Program-made: the position numbers and the translations under genes
Notes under the pieces: model-generated
Databases searched by the model: none
What the model was told of the DNA's origin: nothing
Seen by the model: the letters and a program-made list of their open reading frames with translations, nothing else
Source: Ruegeria pomeroyi
Lineage (GTDB): Bacteria > Pseudomonadota > Alphaproteobacteria > Rhodobacterales > Rhodobacteraceae
DNA length: 64,000 nucleotides
Assembly: GCF_021405525.1 (NCBI RefSeq)
Contig: NZ_JAGQAG010000004.1
Span: 62,001 to 126,000, forward strand
Direction: 5' to 3'
Shown: positions 44,342-53,001 of the stretch, in pieces
How the letters are laid out: each line of letters starts with the position of its first letter
Position numbering within the stretch: the first letter of the stretch is position 1

Positions 44342-45459
44342 TGACGCGGATCAGGGTAAAGGGCTTTAAGATTTGGACGCAGAAGAAGACCCGCAAGGAT
44401 GGGTCTGTCTGGGAAAGCCGTCCCTATTGCGAACACCGCGCAACGGGCCACAAGATCGACCTTCAAAAAAAACCGCTGGGATCGGCCGAGTTTTTCGCGG
44501 AATGCGCCCGCATTGCAGCCATTGCCGAGGCGAGGAAGGCGCAAGCCCCCAAGCCGGGAACGCTTGGCGGGCTGATCAGTGCCTATTTCCAGACTGAGCA
44601 CTTTGCCAATCTTGCGGACGCCACAAAGCGCGACTATCGCAAGTGCGCTGACTTCCTGCACCCGATCCGCGACACGCCCGTTTCCGCGATCACAACGCCC
44701 CTTATGTCGGGCATACATGACAAGGCGGCGGGCAAGATCGGCTGGCGGCGGGCAAACATGGTCCGCACCTTCCTGAGCCAAGTTTTCCGCTATGCCATTC
44801 CGCGCGGCCTGATCGACCGGGACTATGCGGCGGGCGTCATTCCCAAGCCGCGTCCGAAAGATCGGCCCTATGCCAACCGGCCCTGGGCGGTCGAGGAACG
44901 CGCCGTTGTGCTGGAACGGGCCGCGCCTCACGTCCGGGTGGCGGTCGCGCTGATTATGAACACGGGCCTTGATCCGTCCGACGCGCTCAAGCTGACCCGT
45001 CGCCAGATCGACGGCAACACGATCTGGGGCGTCCGGGGCAAAACCGGGCATGAGGTCGCCATTCCTATCGGCCCGACGCTGCAAGCGGCTCTGGACGCTG
45101 CACCGGCTCACGACGCGGTGACGATCCTTGCCACGTCCACCGGGAAGCCCTGGACTTACAACGGCTTTTCGACGGTCTGGCACCGCTTCAAGAAAAAGCT
45201 GGAAGCTGAGGAAACCGTGCAACCCGGTCTGACCCTTAAGGGGCTGCGGCATACCGTGGCAACGACGCTACGCGAGGCTGGGCTTGAGGAACGCCAGATT
45301 GCGGACCTGCTGGGGCAGAAAACCCCGTCGATGGCCCGCCACTATTCCCGGTCCGCCAACCTTGCGGACCGCAACCGGATCACGATGGAAACACTCGAAA
45401 AAGAGAACGAACGCAGATCGAAAGTTGTCAAACCCTTCAAGAAAACTGTCAAACTCTGA
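44341..45459 (+). CDS. int: tyrosine-type site-specific integrase
   Basis: This 372-residue integrase has an N-terminal arm/core-binding region (AYFQTEHFANLADATKRDYRKCADFL) and a C-terminal catalytic domain. The second Arg (GLRHTVATTL, Arg303), Lys234 and the nucleophile Tyr335 (MARHYSR) are present. The first Arg position reads Asp211 (TGLDPSDAL), the His of HxxR is Lys300, and LGH is LGQ, so the active site is divergent. It ends 39 bp before attR. Confidence 0.9.
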   Translation: MTRIRVKGFKIWTQKKTRKDGSVWESRPYCEHRATGHKIDLQKKPLGSAEFFAECARIAAIAEARKAQAPKPGTLGGLISAYFQTEHFANLADATKRDYRKCADFLHPIRDTPVSAITTPLMSGIHDKAAGKIGWRRANMVRTFLSQVFRYAIPRGLIDRDYAAGVIPKPRPKDRPYANRPWAVEERAVVLERAAPHVRVAVALIMNTGLDPSDALKLTRRQIDGNTIWGVRGKTGHEVAIPIGPTLQAALDAAPAHDAVTILATSTGKPWTYNGFSTVWHRFKKKLEAEETVQPGLTLKGLRHTVATTLREAGLEERQIADLLGQKTPSMARHYSRSANLADRNRITMETLEKENERRSKVVKPFKKTVKL

Positions 45460-45497
45460 AAGGCTCAAGAATGAATATCGAGCAATATCAAGAGCTT

Positions 45498-45548
45498 AAA
45501 TGGTGCCCGGGGGCGGAATCGAACCACCGACACGAGGATTTTCAATCC
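45498..45548. repeat. attR, 51-bp direct repeat
   Basis: Perfect match to 35580-35630. It covers the 3' two-thirds of the intact tRNA-Phe gene and three flanking bases, so integration preserves the tRNA here. Confidence 0.92.
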
Positions 45549-45575
45549 ACTGCTCTACCCCTGAGCTACCCGGGC
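45501..45575 (-). tRNA. tRNA-Phe(GAA), integration target
   Basis: A complete tRNA on the minus strand has acceptor GCCCGGG with CCCGGGC, anticodon loop TTGAAAA (GAA, Phe), T-loop TTCGATT and an encoded CCA. The anticodon stem has one T-T mismatch. It is the intact copy of the satellite attachment gene and is downstream of yacG. Confidence 0.95.
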
Positions 45576-45654
45576 ACGGGAACGGCTTCTGCCGCTGGGT
45601 GGAGGCCTTCTAGGACGTGGCTGAGGCGGTGTCCAGAGGCTTTTTCAAGTTTTT

Positions 45655-45837
45655 TCAGTGCCGCAGCTTGGCCTGAGTTTCGGCCTCATCATCAAGGGCT
45701 TCGTCTTCCTCTTCAGACGAAGACGGGATCGCATAGGAGCCATTCAACCACTTGGCCAGATCAAGATCGGCGCAGCGTTTCGAGCAGAAGGGACGATAGG
45801 CGGGAACGGTTTCGGACCCGCAGATCGGGCAACTCAT
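45655..45837 (-). CDS. yacG: DNA gyrase inhibitor YacG (zinc-binding)
   Basis: This 60-residue protein has the zinc motif CPICGSETVPAYRPFCSKRCADLDLAKWLNG (paired CxxC and CxxxC) near the N-terminus and an acidic tail. YacG binds GyrB and inhibits DNA binding in E. coli. It overlaps the RNase E/G gene by four bases, a common alphaproteobacterial arrangement. Confidence 0.92.
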   Translation of the reverse strand: MSCPICGSETVPAYRPFCSKRCADLDLAKWLNGSYAIPSSSEEEDEALDDEAETQAKLRH

Positions 45838-46856
45838 GACAGCGCCTCCGACACCGGCACCCGACCGCGCTTGCGTTGCAATTCGTAATGACCCAACGGG
45901 GTCCAGCCCGCCAGGGTCGTCTCTTCGCTATCGGCCTTCAACGCGGCCCGCAGGGCGGCTTCGAACCCGCGCCTGTCCTTCTTGGCCATGGGCGCCAGAT
46001 CCAGCGTGATCTGGCCGCCCAGGCCCCGCACGCGCAGGGCGCGCGGCAGCAGTTTCGCGCAGGCGAAATTTGCCTTTTGCCCTGCCGCAAGCGAGGTATC
46101 GCTGCCGGTATTCACATCCACCGCCACCAGCGCGCGGGTGGGCTGGATATAGAGGTGGCCGCCGCCCGGCAGTGGCTCGGCGATGCCGCGCACCCGCTCT
46201 AGCGCGTCGAGCACGCCATGATCCTCGAACCCGCCCGCCTCGGTCACAACTTCGGCCGGATCGGTCCAGTCGCGCCAGGCCAGAACATGCGGGCTGTCAC
46301 CTTCGATCAGGGTCTCGCAACCCTTGCCTTTGTCCTCCAGCACCTGCCGGGCCTGAGAGATCATCGCCTCGATATCCTCGGCAATCACCTCGGCCGCGAC
46401 CTCGGCACAAGACGAGCGCAGGATCAGGCCAAAGCCATGGCCCTCCATCACATCATGCGCGATTTCCAACAGGCGGTCACGCTCGGCCTCGTCGCGGATG
46501 CTGCGCGACAGGTTCAGCCCCGGCGCCTCGGGCGTCACGATGGCATAGCGGCTCTTGAACAACAGCTTAGCCGTGGCCGGAATCGCCTTGCCCGGCTCCG
46601 CATAGCCGGTGACCTGCACCAGCAGATGGGCACCGGGAGCCAGCCCCTTGACCTGACGCAGAAAGGCCGGGCCGTCGGGGGTGGTCAGGAACATGCCACC
46701 CTGGCCCTTGACCGGCCGGTCGGCGCGGGCGCGATAGATGGTGCCGGGTGGGGGCGCGTCGCCAGCGATCAGGAAATCGTCCAACTGACCATCGACCATC
46801 AGGGCCGCGGCCTCGCGACCTGCGACATGGTCCAGTACGATGGTGCGGCCCTTCAT
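45834..46856 (-). CDS. ribonuclease E/G family protein (short form)
   Basis: This 340-residue protein has the RNase E/G catalytic DVNTGSDTS and the following [11 protein letters not shown] segment. It lacks most of the N-terminal S1 part and any C-terminal scaffold. This compact form sits between maf and yacG in Rhodobacterales. It probably processes rRNA or tRNA ends, but whether it is fully active is unknown. Confidence 0.85.
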   Translation of the reverse strand: MKGRTIVLDHVAGREAAALMVDGQLDDFLIAGDAPPPGTIYRARADRPVKGQGGMFLTTPDGPAFLRQVKGLAPGAHLLVQVTGYAEPGKAIPATAKLLFKSRYAIVTPEAPGLNLSRSIRDEAERDRLLEIAHDVMEGHGFGLILRSSCAEVAAEVIAEDIEAMISQARQVLEDKGKGCETLIEGDSPHVLAWRDWTDPAEVVTEAGGFEDHGVLDALERVRGIAEPLPGGGHLYIQPTRALVAVDVNTGSDTSLAAGQKANFACAKLLPRALRVRGLGGQITLDLAPMAKKDRRGFEAALRAALKADSEETTLAGWTPLGHYELQRKRGRVPVSEALS

Positions 46857-47431
46857 GTGTCACCTTTGAATATGGGATGTCCTGCGGCGGTCAGAAGGGC
46901 GGCGGTTTCCGCCAGCGGCAGGCCGACGATGGCGCTGAACGAACCCGAGATCCAGGGAATGAACGCGCCAGCCGGGCCCTGAATGGCATAAGCCCCGGCC
47001 TTGCCCTTCCAATCGTCAGTGGCGAGATACCGGTTCACTTCGGGGTCCGAGAGCCGCTTGACCTTGACCTGGCTTACCACGTCCCGCTCCCACAGACGGC
47101 CACCGCATCGCACCGCCACAGCGGTGATCACGCGATGCCGGCGCCCGGACAGCGCATGCAGGAACTCGGCCGCCTCTCCCGCGTCTGCCGGTTTGCCCAG
47201 GATACGACGGCCAAGCGCCACGGTGGTATCGGCGCACAGCACGATATCGTCCGGCCCGGCCTCGACGGCGGCCACCTTCTCACGACTGATGCGGGTGCAA
47301 TAGGCGCGGGGCAGTTCGCCCTTGGCCGGGGTCTCGTCGATCTCGGGTGGGCGCACCGCATCCGGCGTGATGCCAAGCTGCACCAGCAGGTCCAGCCGCC
47401 TTGGGCTGCCCGATCCGAGAATGAACGCCAT
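46853..47431 (-). CDS. maf: Maf-family nucleoside triphosphate pyrophosphatase
   Basis: This 192-residue Maf protein has the N-terminal [10 protein letters not shown] and [10 protein letters not shown] segments and a C-terminal [28 protein letters not shown]. The family removes non-canonical nucleotides (dTTP/UTP-type pyrophosphatases). The start lies 10 bp after the infA stop, and it overlaps the RNase gene by four bases. Confidence 0.92.
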   Translation of the reverse strand: MAFILGSGSPRRLDLLVQLGITPDAVRPPEIDETPAKGELPRAYCTRISREKVAAVEAGPDDIVLCADTTVALGRRILGKPADAGEAAEFLHALSGRRHRVITAVAVRCGGRLWERDVVSQVKVKRLSDPEVNRYLATDDWKGKAGAYAIQGPAGAFIPWISGSFSAIVGLPLAETAALLTAAGHPIFKGDT

Positions 47432-47441
47432 GCGAAAGGCG

Positions 47442-47660
47442 TTACTTGAAGCGGTAGTTGATCCGACCCTTGGTCAGATCATAGGGGGTCATCTCGACCT
47501 GCACCTTGTCGCCAGCCAGAACACGGATGCGGTTCTTGCGCATCTTGCCTGCCGTATGCGCGATGATCTCATGGCCGTTTTCAAGCTCGACCCGGAACGT
47601 CGCATTGGGCAGGAGTTCCTTCACGACACCGGGAAATTCGAGCGTATCTTCCTTGGCCAT
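47442..47660 (-). CDS. infA: translation initiation factor IF-1
   Basis: Seventy-two residues from the ATG at 47660, exactly the usual IF-1 length. It begins [13 protein letters not shown] and has the S1/OB-fold [20 protein letters not shown] and [14 protein letters not shown]-1 binds the ribosomal A site during initiation. A longer upstream frame is not used. Confidence 0.97.
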   Translation of the reverse strand: MAKEDTLEFPGVVKELLPNATFRVELENGHEIIAHTAGKMRKNRIRVLAGDKVQVEMTPYDLTKGRINYRFK

Positions 47661-47730
47661 GTTGTCTCCATCATTGCGTTTAGCCCGCGGAATCCGCAGG
47701 CACTGGCGCTTAAATGCGCTCATTTCCCCC

Positions 47731-48627
47731 CTAATTCAAGGGTGCTTTTGCGCGCAGGCAAGAGTTTGTGACCGATTGGGCGCGCCCGTCCTGCTCGGCC
47801 CAATGGCTGCGGTTCAGGACACCGCCATCGGCGCGCACATGGGCGATGGCCGACAAGTCGACCTCGGCATAGGTCCAGCCAGGTCGGTTCATCTGCCCTT
47901 CGGCCAGGATGCCGGTGCCGGGAAAGCCCTTGTCAGGCGGGCCGAATATGCCGCCCATGCCGGTATTGCGGTCCACCGCCTCGGACCAGTCGTTGTCACC
48001 CACAAGCGAGGCCATGGCGGTCACGCACTGGTTTTCCAGCGCCCGTGCCATGGCGCCGATCCGTACCCGGCTGTATCCTGCCAGTGCCTCGGTACAGGAC
48101 GGGACCAACAGGATATCGGCCTCGCTCAAAGCCCGGCCCAAGAGCGGGAATTCGCTGTCATAACAGATCAAAACGCCGATCCGACCCAGAGCGGTGTCGA
48201 ACAGTTTCAGCGGCCCGCCGGGTGCTATGTCCCAATCCTCGCGCTCGAACCGTGTCATGATCTGCTTGTCCTGATGGTCACGTCCTCCGGCGGGCGTGTA
48301 AAGTTCCGCCCGGTTCACCGGACGACCTGCACCGGGATCAACCGGCGCTGACGCACCCAGGATATGCACGCCATGTTCGGCGGCCAGTTTCAAATGCAGG
48401 GCAGCGGCGTCTTCCATCCGCTCACTGACCGCGCGGATCGACCCTTCGAGATCGGCAGCGACCGCAGGCCCGGACAACGTGCTCAGCTCCATGGCGCCGT
48501 ATTCGGGAAAGACCAGCAGATCGGCCCCTTGTCCGGCGGCCTCGGATACCCAATGGGCCAGCTTGTCCTCGTATTGCGCCCAGCTGTCGAGCCAGTCGAG
48601 CGGATAGGCGGCGGTGGCGATTTTCAT
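47731..48627 (-). CDS. carbon-nitrogen (nitrilase-superfamily) hydrolase
   Basis: This 298-residue enzyme has the catalytic triad Glu42 ([10 protein letters not shown]), Lys121 ([10 protein letters not shown]) and Cys155 (LICYDSEFP). The ATG at 48627 gives a canonical MKIATAAYP start; the upstream extension overlaps the GNAT gene and is rejected. It is cytoplasmic. The family hydrolyses amides or nitriles, and the substrate is unknown. Confidence 0.88.
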   Translation of the reverse strand: MKIATAAYPLDWLDSWAQYEDKLAHWVSEAAGQGADLLVFPEYGAMELSTLSGPAVAADLEGSIRAVSERMEDAAALHLKLAAEHGVHILGASAPVDPGAGRPVNRAELYTPAGGRDHQDKQIMTRFEREDWDIAPGGPLKLFDTALGRIGVLICYDSEFPLLGRALSEADILLVPSCTEALAGYSRVRIGAMARALENQCVTAMASLVGDNDWSEAVDRNTGMGGIFGPPDKGFPGTGILAEGQMNRPGWTYAEVDLSAIAHVRADGGVLNRSHWAEQDGRAQSVTNSCLRAKAPLN

Positions 48628-48650
48628 CTGCGGTCTCTCCAAGGGCGGGA

Positions 48651-49244
48651 TCAGAGATCCCTGAGCCAGAATTGCAGCGGCTTGTCGGTCTCGTGGTCCT
48701 GATCCAGATCTTTCCAGCTGAAATGCGCCACGGCTCCGGGCAGTTTCTCGTACCCCCGCGCGCGCCAGAACGCATCGAGCGGGCGATAGCTGTCTGGCTT
48801 CAGCGGGTGATCGGCGGGGCGCTGCACGCCGCAAAAGGCGCATTTGGCAAAACCCAGCGCGCGGGCATGGCCCTCGCGCAGGTCAAAGAACCGGTGCCCG
48901 ACACCATGGCCGCGATACTCGGGCAACAGCACGGATTCGGCGCAATAAAACACCTCCTCCAGTGTCAGGCCGGTACCCTCAAAGGCAGCACCGAAATCAT
49001 CGGCATGATCGGTCAGCGGCATGCCGGTCGAGGCGCCGATCAACCGATCACCGTCAAAGGCGCCAACCACGATAGCCCGATCACTGTTGCGATAGGCCTG
49101 CAGATACTTCCGCTCATAGTCCAGGTCACCGTCGTAAAGATAGGGCCAGGCGCGGAACACCGCGATCCGCAGCCGGGCCACATCGTCCAGCGCGGCATCC
49201 AGCGCCGCGCCGGTCAGCGCCCGGACCTCGGTCACCTCAGCCAT
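48651..49244 (-). CDS. GNAT-family N-acetyltransferase
   Basis: This 197-residue protein contains CAESVLLPEYRGHGVGHRFFDLREGHAR (acetyl-CoA loop R-G-x-G-x-G/H) and FWRARGYEKLP. Its start overlaps the SnoaL-like stop by eight bases and it precedes the nitrilase-type gene by 23 bp, so the three are probably co-transcribed. Substrate unknown. Confidence 0.82.
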   Translation of the reverse strand: MAEVTEVRALTGAALDAALDDVARLRIAVFRAWPYLYDGDLDYERKYLQAYRNSDRAIVVGAFDGDRLIGASTGMPLTDHADDFGAAFEGTGLTLEEVFYCAESVLLPEYRGHGVGHRFFDLREGHARALGFAKCAFCGVQRPADHPLKPDSYRPLDAFWRARGYEKLPGAVAHFSWKDLDQDHETDKPLQFWLRDL

Positions 49245-49635
49245 TCGAGACCTGTTTCACCCAATCGGCCAGGTTGTAGAACGTCGTCACGCGAGAGATC
49301 TTGTCACCCGTCAGCGTAAAAAACGACCCCGCCGGCAGACGATAGGTCTGGCCATGCGCCTCGGGCAGGCCGGAATCGGTTTGCAGATAGGTCCCGTTGA
49401 CGATGAACTCCGCCGCCGCGCGGGTGCCGCCCTCGGCCTCGAACACGACGATGTCGGTCAACAGCTCTTTGTAGCAGCGGTTCATGTGGGCGCAGAAATC
49501 GGCGAATTTCTCTTTGCCGACACGGATTTGGCCCTCGTTCACGTGATGGGCCACATCCTCGGACAGGCAGTCCAGCATGCCCTGCACATCGCCCGCGTTG
49601 AAGGCGTCGAAATAGCGTTTGACGGTCTCGCTCAT
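49237..49635 (-). CDS. SnoaL-like (ketosteroid isomerase-related) protein
   Basis: This 132-residue NTF2-fold protein starts at 49635 (MSETVKRYFDAFNAGDVQGMLDCLSEDVAHHVNEG), the classic SnoaL-like opening, and ends with RVTTFYNLADWVKQV. It overlaps the phosphatase stop by four bases. These proteins have diverse roles, and no specific one can be assigned. Confidence 0.82.
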   Translation of the reverse strand: MSETVKRYFDAFNAGDVQGMLDCLSEDVAHHVNEGQIRVGKEKFADFCAHMNRCYKELLTDIVVFEAEGGTRAAAEFIVNGTYLQTDSGLPEAHGQTYRLPAGSFFTLTGDKISRVTTFYNLADWVKQVSNG

Positions 49636-50093
49636 GATCTCTCCGTTGGCTCTCCCCAGCGCTCTTTCAGATGTTTGATGATCTGATCGCGGGTCTGACG
49701 ATAGTGGTGTAGCTTCTCCGCCCGCGTCTCGCCCAGTCCGGTAGGGTCCATAATTGGCCAATATTCGACATCGAGGTGAAAAAAACGGGTCAGTTCCAGC
49801 GCCCGACGCTGGCTGGCCGGCGACAGCGCCACCACCAGATCGAACGAGCTGAGATCGTCGCCCCATTCCTGCATCATGTCGAAGGATCGCGACCGGTGAC
49901 GCGCCAGTTCTACGTCGATCTCCTGGCAGACGGCGATGCAGAACCCGTCGATTTCCATGTCGTTATGAACACCGGCGGATTGCACATAGGTGCCGGTGCC
50001 ATAGAATTTCTTCATGATGCCTTCCGCCATGGGCGAGCGGACCGCGTTGTGGTCGCAGCAAAACAGGACCGACTGCGGAAGCGGGTGCACCAT
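49632..50093 (-). CDS. low-molecular-weight protein tyrosine phosphatase family protein
   Basis: This 153-residue protein has the P-loop C-x5-R at Cys13-Arg19 (CDHNAVRS) near the N-terminus and an Asp-Pro in WPIMDPTGLG, the general-acid motif. This fits low-Mr phosphotyrosine phosphatase or arsenate-reductase folds. It follows UPF0262 with no gap and is commonly found there in Rhodobacterales. Confidence 0.88.
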   Translation of the reverse strand: MVHPLPQSVLFCCDHNAVRSPMAEGIMKKFYGTGTYVQSAGVHNDMEIDGFCIAVCQEIDVELARHRSRSFDMMQEWGDDLSSFDLVVALSPASQRRALELTRFFHLDVEYWPIMDPTGLGETRAEKLHHYRQTRDQIIKHLKERWGEPTERS

Positions 50094-50573
50094 TCAGCCC
50101 CCGAAATGCAGAACGCAGATCAGGGTGAACAGGCGACGCGCGGTGTCGGTGTCGATCTCGGCCTTGCCGTCCAGCCGTTCCTGCAACACCCGGCTGCCCT
50201 CGTTGTGGATGCCGCGCCGGGCCATGTCGATGGTCTCGATCTGGCTGGGCGGCAGGGTCTTGACCGCGTTGAAATAGCTTTCGCAGATCTGGAAGTAATC
50301 CTTGACCACCTGCCGGAACGGGCCCAGCGACAGGTGGAATTCGGCCGCCTTCTCTTCGTCCTCGGTCTGGATGTCAAAGACCAGCCGCTTGTCGCGGATA
50401 GACAGGTTTACCCGGTAGGGCCCGTCTGGCACCGCGCGGTCGTCGCGTGCCGGCAGGGCAAAGCTGTTTTCCTCCAGCAGATCATAGATCGCGACTTTGC
50501 GCTCCTGCTCGATCTCGGGCGTGGGCGGGGGAAGGTTGCTGTCATCCAGCTCGATATGAGAAATACGGCTCAT
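50094..50573 (-). CDS. UPF0262 family protein
   Basis: This 159-residue protein has MSRISHIELDDSNLPPPTPEIEQERKVAIYDLLEEN at the start and the C-terminal DMARRGIHNEGSRVLQERL and IDTDTARRLFTLICVLHF. This matches the alphaproteobacterial UPF0262 family of unknown function. The ATG at 50573 is preferred over one two codons upstream. Confidence 0.9.
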   Translation of the reverse strand: MSRISHIELDDSNLPPPTPEIEQERKVAIYDLLEENSFALPARDDRAVPDGPYRVNLSIRDKRLVFDIQTEDEEKAAEFHLSLGPFRQVVKDYFQICESYFNAVKTLPPSQIETIDMARRGIHNEGSRVLQERLDGKAEIDTDTARRLFTLICVLHFGG

Positions 50574-50651
50574 CGTCACGGGTGCCTGTTCGATAGATCG
50601 GGACAGACCTACACCATGGGTTTGCGATGGGCAACGTGTCGCGATGCGCGA

Positions 50652-51440
50652 TCAGCTGCCGGGGCGCCGCGTGGGTACCCGGTTCTCCAGCCAGCGAAAC
50701 GCCAGCGCGATCAGCCCCGCGATGACCATATAGACCAGCGCCAGCAACAGGAGCGGTTCGTAGATCACGAACGTGTCCTGCCGCACCCGCGAGGAGACAG
50801 CGAAGATCTCGACCACCGTGATCGTCGCCACCAGCGGCGTTGCCTTCAGTTGCAGGATGGTCTCGCCCCCTAGTGTCGGCAGCACGTTGTTGACCGCCTG
50901 AGGCAGCCAGATCCGGCGGAACAGGGTGAACCGAGGCATCCCGAACGAGCGCGCGGCCTCAAGCTGGCCGCGATTGACCCCGGCGAATGCGCCGCGCATC
51001 ACCTCACCCTCGTACCCGGCAAAGGACAGCGTCAGCGCCAGCAGAGCATAGGGCCAGGCCTGCCGCAGATAGGGCCACAGAACGCTGTCTCGGATACCGT
51101 CGATCTGGGGAAAGACCGAACCCAACCCGTAATAAAGCAGCCAGATCTGCAACAGCAGCGGCGTGCCCCGGATCAGGGTGCAGAACACCCGCGCGGGCGT
51201 CGACAGGTACCAGGGCCCCACCGCCTGGGCAAAACCCAGCGGCACCGCCAGCAGGAAGCCCAGGAATGTACTCGCTGCGAGCAGCCAGACGGTGCGCCAC
51301 AGCCCCTCCATCGCCAGCGGCATGTACTTTGGCAACCAGTCCCAGCGCAGCGTCAGCGCGCACCAGACCACCAGCGCCACAGCCAGCCCGATCAGCACCA
51401 ATCGGTGCGGCATCAGCATCGGACGGATCAACCGCATCAT
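50652..51440 (-). CDS. polar amino-acid ABC transporter permease (HisM-like)
   Basis: This 262-residue membrane permease has an EAA loop (EAARSFGMPRFTLFRRIWLPQAVNNVLPTLGGE) and the family TPLLLQIWLLYYGLG. It overlaps the HisQ-like permease stop by four bases. With the other three genes it forms an octopine/arginine-type importer. It is the last gene of the minus-strand operon. Confidence 0.92.
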   Translation of the reverse strand: MMRLIRPMLMPHRLVLIGLAVALVVWCALTLRWDWLPKYMPLAMEGLWRTVWLLAASTFLGFLLAVPLGFAQAVGPWYLSTPARVFCTLIRGTPLLLQIWLLYYGLGSVFPQIDGIRDSVLWPYLRQAWPYALLALTLSFAGYEGEVMRGAFAGVNRGQLEAARSFGMPRFTLFRRIWLPQAVNNVLPTLGGETILQLKATPLVATITVVEIFAVSSRVRQDTFVIYEPLLLLALVYMVIAGLIALAFRWLENRVPTRRPGS

Positions 51441-52189
51441 CGGCCCGCCCCCTTGAGAGAGGGCTGCCCGCGCCGCGACCGCCGCTCGAGCAGCTGGAAC
51501 AGCGCGGACGACATCAGCGTCACCATCAGGTAAAGCGCGCCCGCGGCGAGGAAAAAGGTGAAATAGGCCCGCGTGCTCGACGCCGCCTGCCGGGTTTCCA
51601 GTGTCAGCTCGCTAAAGCCCACAACCGCCAGCAGCGCGGTATCCTTGGTGGCGATCAGCCACAGGTTCGCCAGCCCCGGCAGGGCAAAGGACAGCATTGC
51701 CGGAATGGTCACCCGCCGCATCAGCATCACCGGCGGCATGCCAAAGGCGCGCGCCGCCTCGATCTGGCCCTGCGGCACCGCCAGAATGGCGCCGCGCAGC
51801 ACCTCGGTCGAATAGGCGCCCTGCACCACGCCCAGCACCCAGATGCCGGCGGCAACGCCGCTGATCTCGACCCGGCCATATCCCAGCGCCTCGGACGCGC
51901 GGTTGATCAGGTCGGTGCCAACAAAATAGAGAATAAGGATCAGCACCAGTTCGGGCACGGCCCGGACAACGGTGGTGTAAATGGCGAGCAGGTCACGGAT
52001 GACCGGCCCGCCATAAAGCTTGCCATAGGCTCCGAACAGCCCGATCACCAGACCGAAACCAAAGGCCCCGAACGCGATCTGGAGCGACTTGCCCAGACCG
52101 CGCAGCAGGTTCATCCCCCAGCCCGGTGGTGACAGCGACAACAGCTCGGCGCTTTTCGCCAGGCCGAGCAGGTCCAGAAGCCCCTCCAT
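51437..52189 (-). CDS. polar amino-acid ABC transporter permease (HisQ-like)
   Basis: This 250-residue permease contains VRAVPELVLILILYFVGTDLI, the HisQ hallmark, and an EAA loop (EAARAFGMPPVMLMRRVTIPAMLSFALPG). It follows the binding-protein gene by nine bases. Its start codon lies in the 3' arm of a hairpin formed with the end of the binding-protein coding sequence. Confidence 0.92.
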   Translation of the reverse strand: MEGLLDLLGLAKSAELLSLSPPGWGMNLLRGLGKSLQIAFGAFGFGLVIGLFGAYGKLYGGPVIRDLLAIYTTVVRAVPELVLILILYFVGTDLINRASEALGYGRVEISGVAAGIWVLGVVQGAYSTEVLRGAILAVPQGQIEAARAFGMPPVMLMRRVTIPAMLSFALPGLANLWLIATKDTALLAVVGFSELTLETRQAASSTRAYFTFFLAAGALYLMVTLMSSALFQLLERRSRRGQPSLKGAGR

Positions 52190-52215
52190 CTACAGTGATT
52201 ATTCGCTGTAGATGG
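52186..52215 (-). promoter_or_regulatory. hairpin enclosing the HisQ-like start codon
   Basis: CCATCTACAG and CTGTAGATGG form a perfect 10-bp stem around a 10-base loop. In the mRNA the 5' arm is the end of the binding-protein coding sequence and the 3' arm includes the permease ATG. Ribosomes finishing the binding protein would open it, giving translational coupling. The role is inference. Confidence 0.55.
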
Positions 52216-52969
52216 GCGCGGTGAAGTAACGCGCGGTGATCGCCTCGTGCGTGCCATCGGCCAGGATCGCGGCGATGCCCTTGTTCAACGCCTCGCGCAG
52301 CGCATCGTCACCCTTGCGCACACCGGCGCCTACGCCCTTGCCCAGGATCGCTTCGTCATTGGCCACGTTGCCCTTGATCTCGCAGCACTGGCCCGCATCG
52401 GTTGCAACGAAATCGGCCATGGCGATGCTGTCGGCCTGGGTGGCGTCGATACGACCGGCATAAAGGTCCTGATTGGCCTCGTCCTGGGTCTGATAGACAC
52501 GGATCTCGGCATCACCGAAATACGCGTTGGCATAGGCCTGGTGAATGGTCGAAGCCTGCACCCCGATGATCTTGCCGGCCAGCGAGGCGGGTGTCGCGTC
52601 AATATCCAGCGACTTGTCGGCCACGATCACGGCGGGCGTGTTGTAATAGGGGTTCGAGAAGTCGATGGTCTGCATCCGCTCTTCGGTGATCGACATCGAG
52701 GCCATGATGGCGTCGATCTGTTTGCCGGTCAGCGAGGGGATGATGCCGTCCCATGCGACCGGCGTCAGCACGCAATCCAGTGCGGCGGCCTTGCAGACGG
52801 CGTCGATCACCTCGACCTCCCAGCCGACCCAGTTGCCGGCGGAATCGGGCGAGGCGAAGGGCGGATAAGGCTCGGCCGCGATGCCGATCTTGACCTCTTC
52901 GGCGGCCACGGCACCCGCGCCCAGGGCCAATGCGGCCAGACCGGCCAGCAGCGATGTCTTGAGTTTCAT
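52199..52969 (-). CDS. polar amino-acid ABC transporter substrate-binding protein
   Basis: This 256-residue periplasmic protein has a Sec signal peptide (KTSLLAGLAALALGAGAVAA, then EE). The family 3 binding-protein features are KIGIAAEPYPPFASPDSAGNWVGWEVEVIDAVC and DFSNPYYNTPAVIV. It resembles LAO/octopine-binding proteins. With arginine-catabolic genes on the other side of the divergent promoter, arginine or methylarginine is a reasonable ligand. Confidence 0.92.
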   Translation of the reverse strand: MKLKTSLLAGLAALALGAGAVAAEEVKIGIAAEPYPPFASPDSAGNWVGWEVEVIDAVCKAAALDCVLTPVAWDGIIPSLTGKQIDAIMASMSITEERMQTIDFSNPYYNTPAVIVADKSLDIDATPASLAGKIIGVQASTIHQAYANAYFGDAEIRVYQTQDEANQDLYAGRIDATQADSIAMADFVATDAGQCCEIKGNVANDEAILGKGVGAGVRKGDDALREALNKGIAAILADGTHEAITARYFTAPIYSE

Positions 52970-53001
52970 ATTTTGGTCTCCCTGTTTTTCATTCTTAAGG
53001 T

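Larger units (their letters stand above)
35580..45548 (+). mobile_element. capsid-forming phage satellite (cf-PICI-like) integrated in tRNA-Phe
   Basis: This 10-kb element is bounded by perfect 51-bp direct repeats and ends with an integrase next to tRNA-Phe. It carries a regulatory module (XRE repressor, AlpA-like protein), an initiator-like protein with internal iterons, and a head module (two connectors, TerL, HNH, HK97-type capsid, protease, portal). No tail, baseplate, holin or lysin gene is present. This composition matches capsid-forming phage-inducible chromosomal islands, which package their own DNA in their own heads and borrow tails. A remnant prophage is the alternative, but every gene looks intact. 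Confidence 0.75.
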
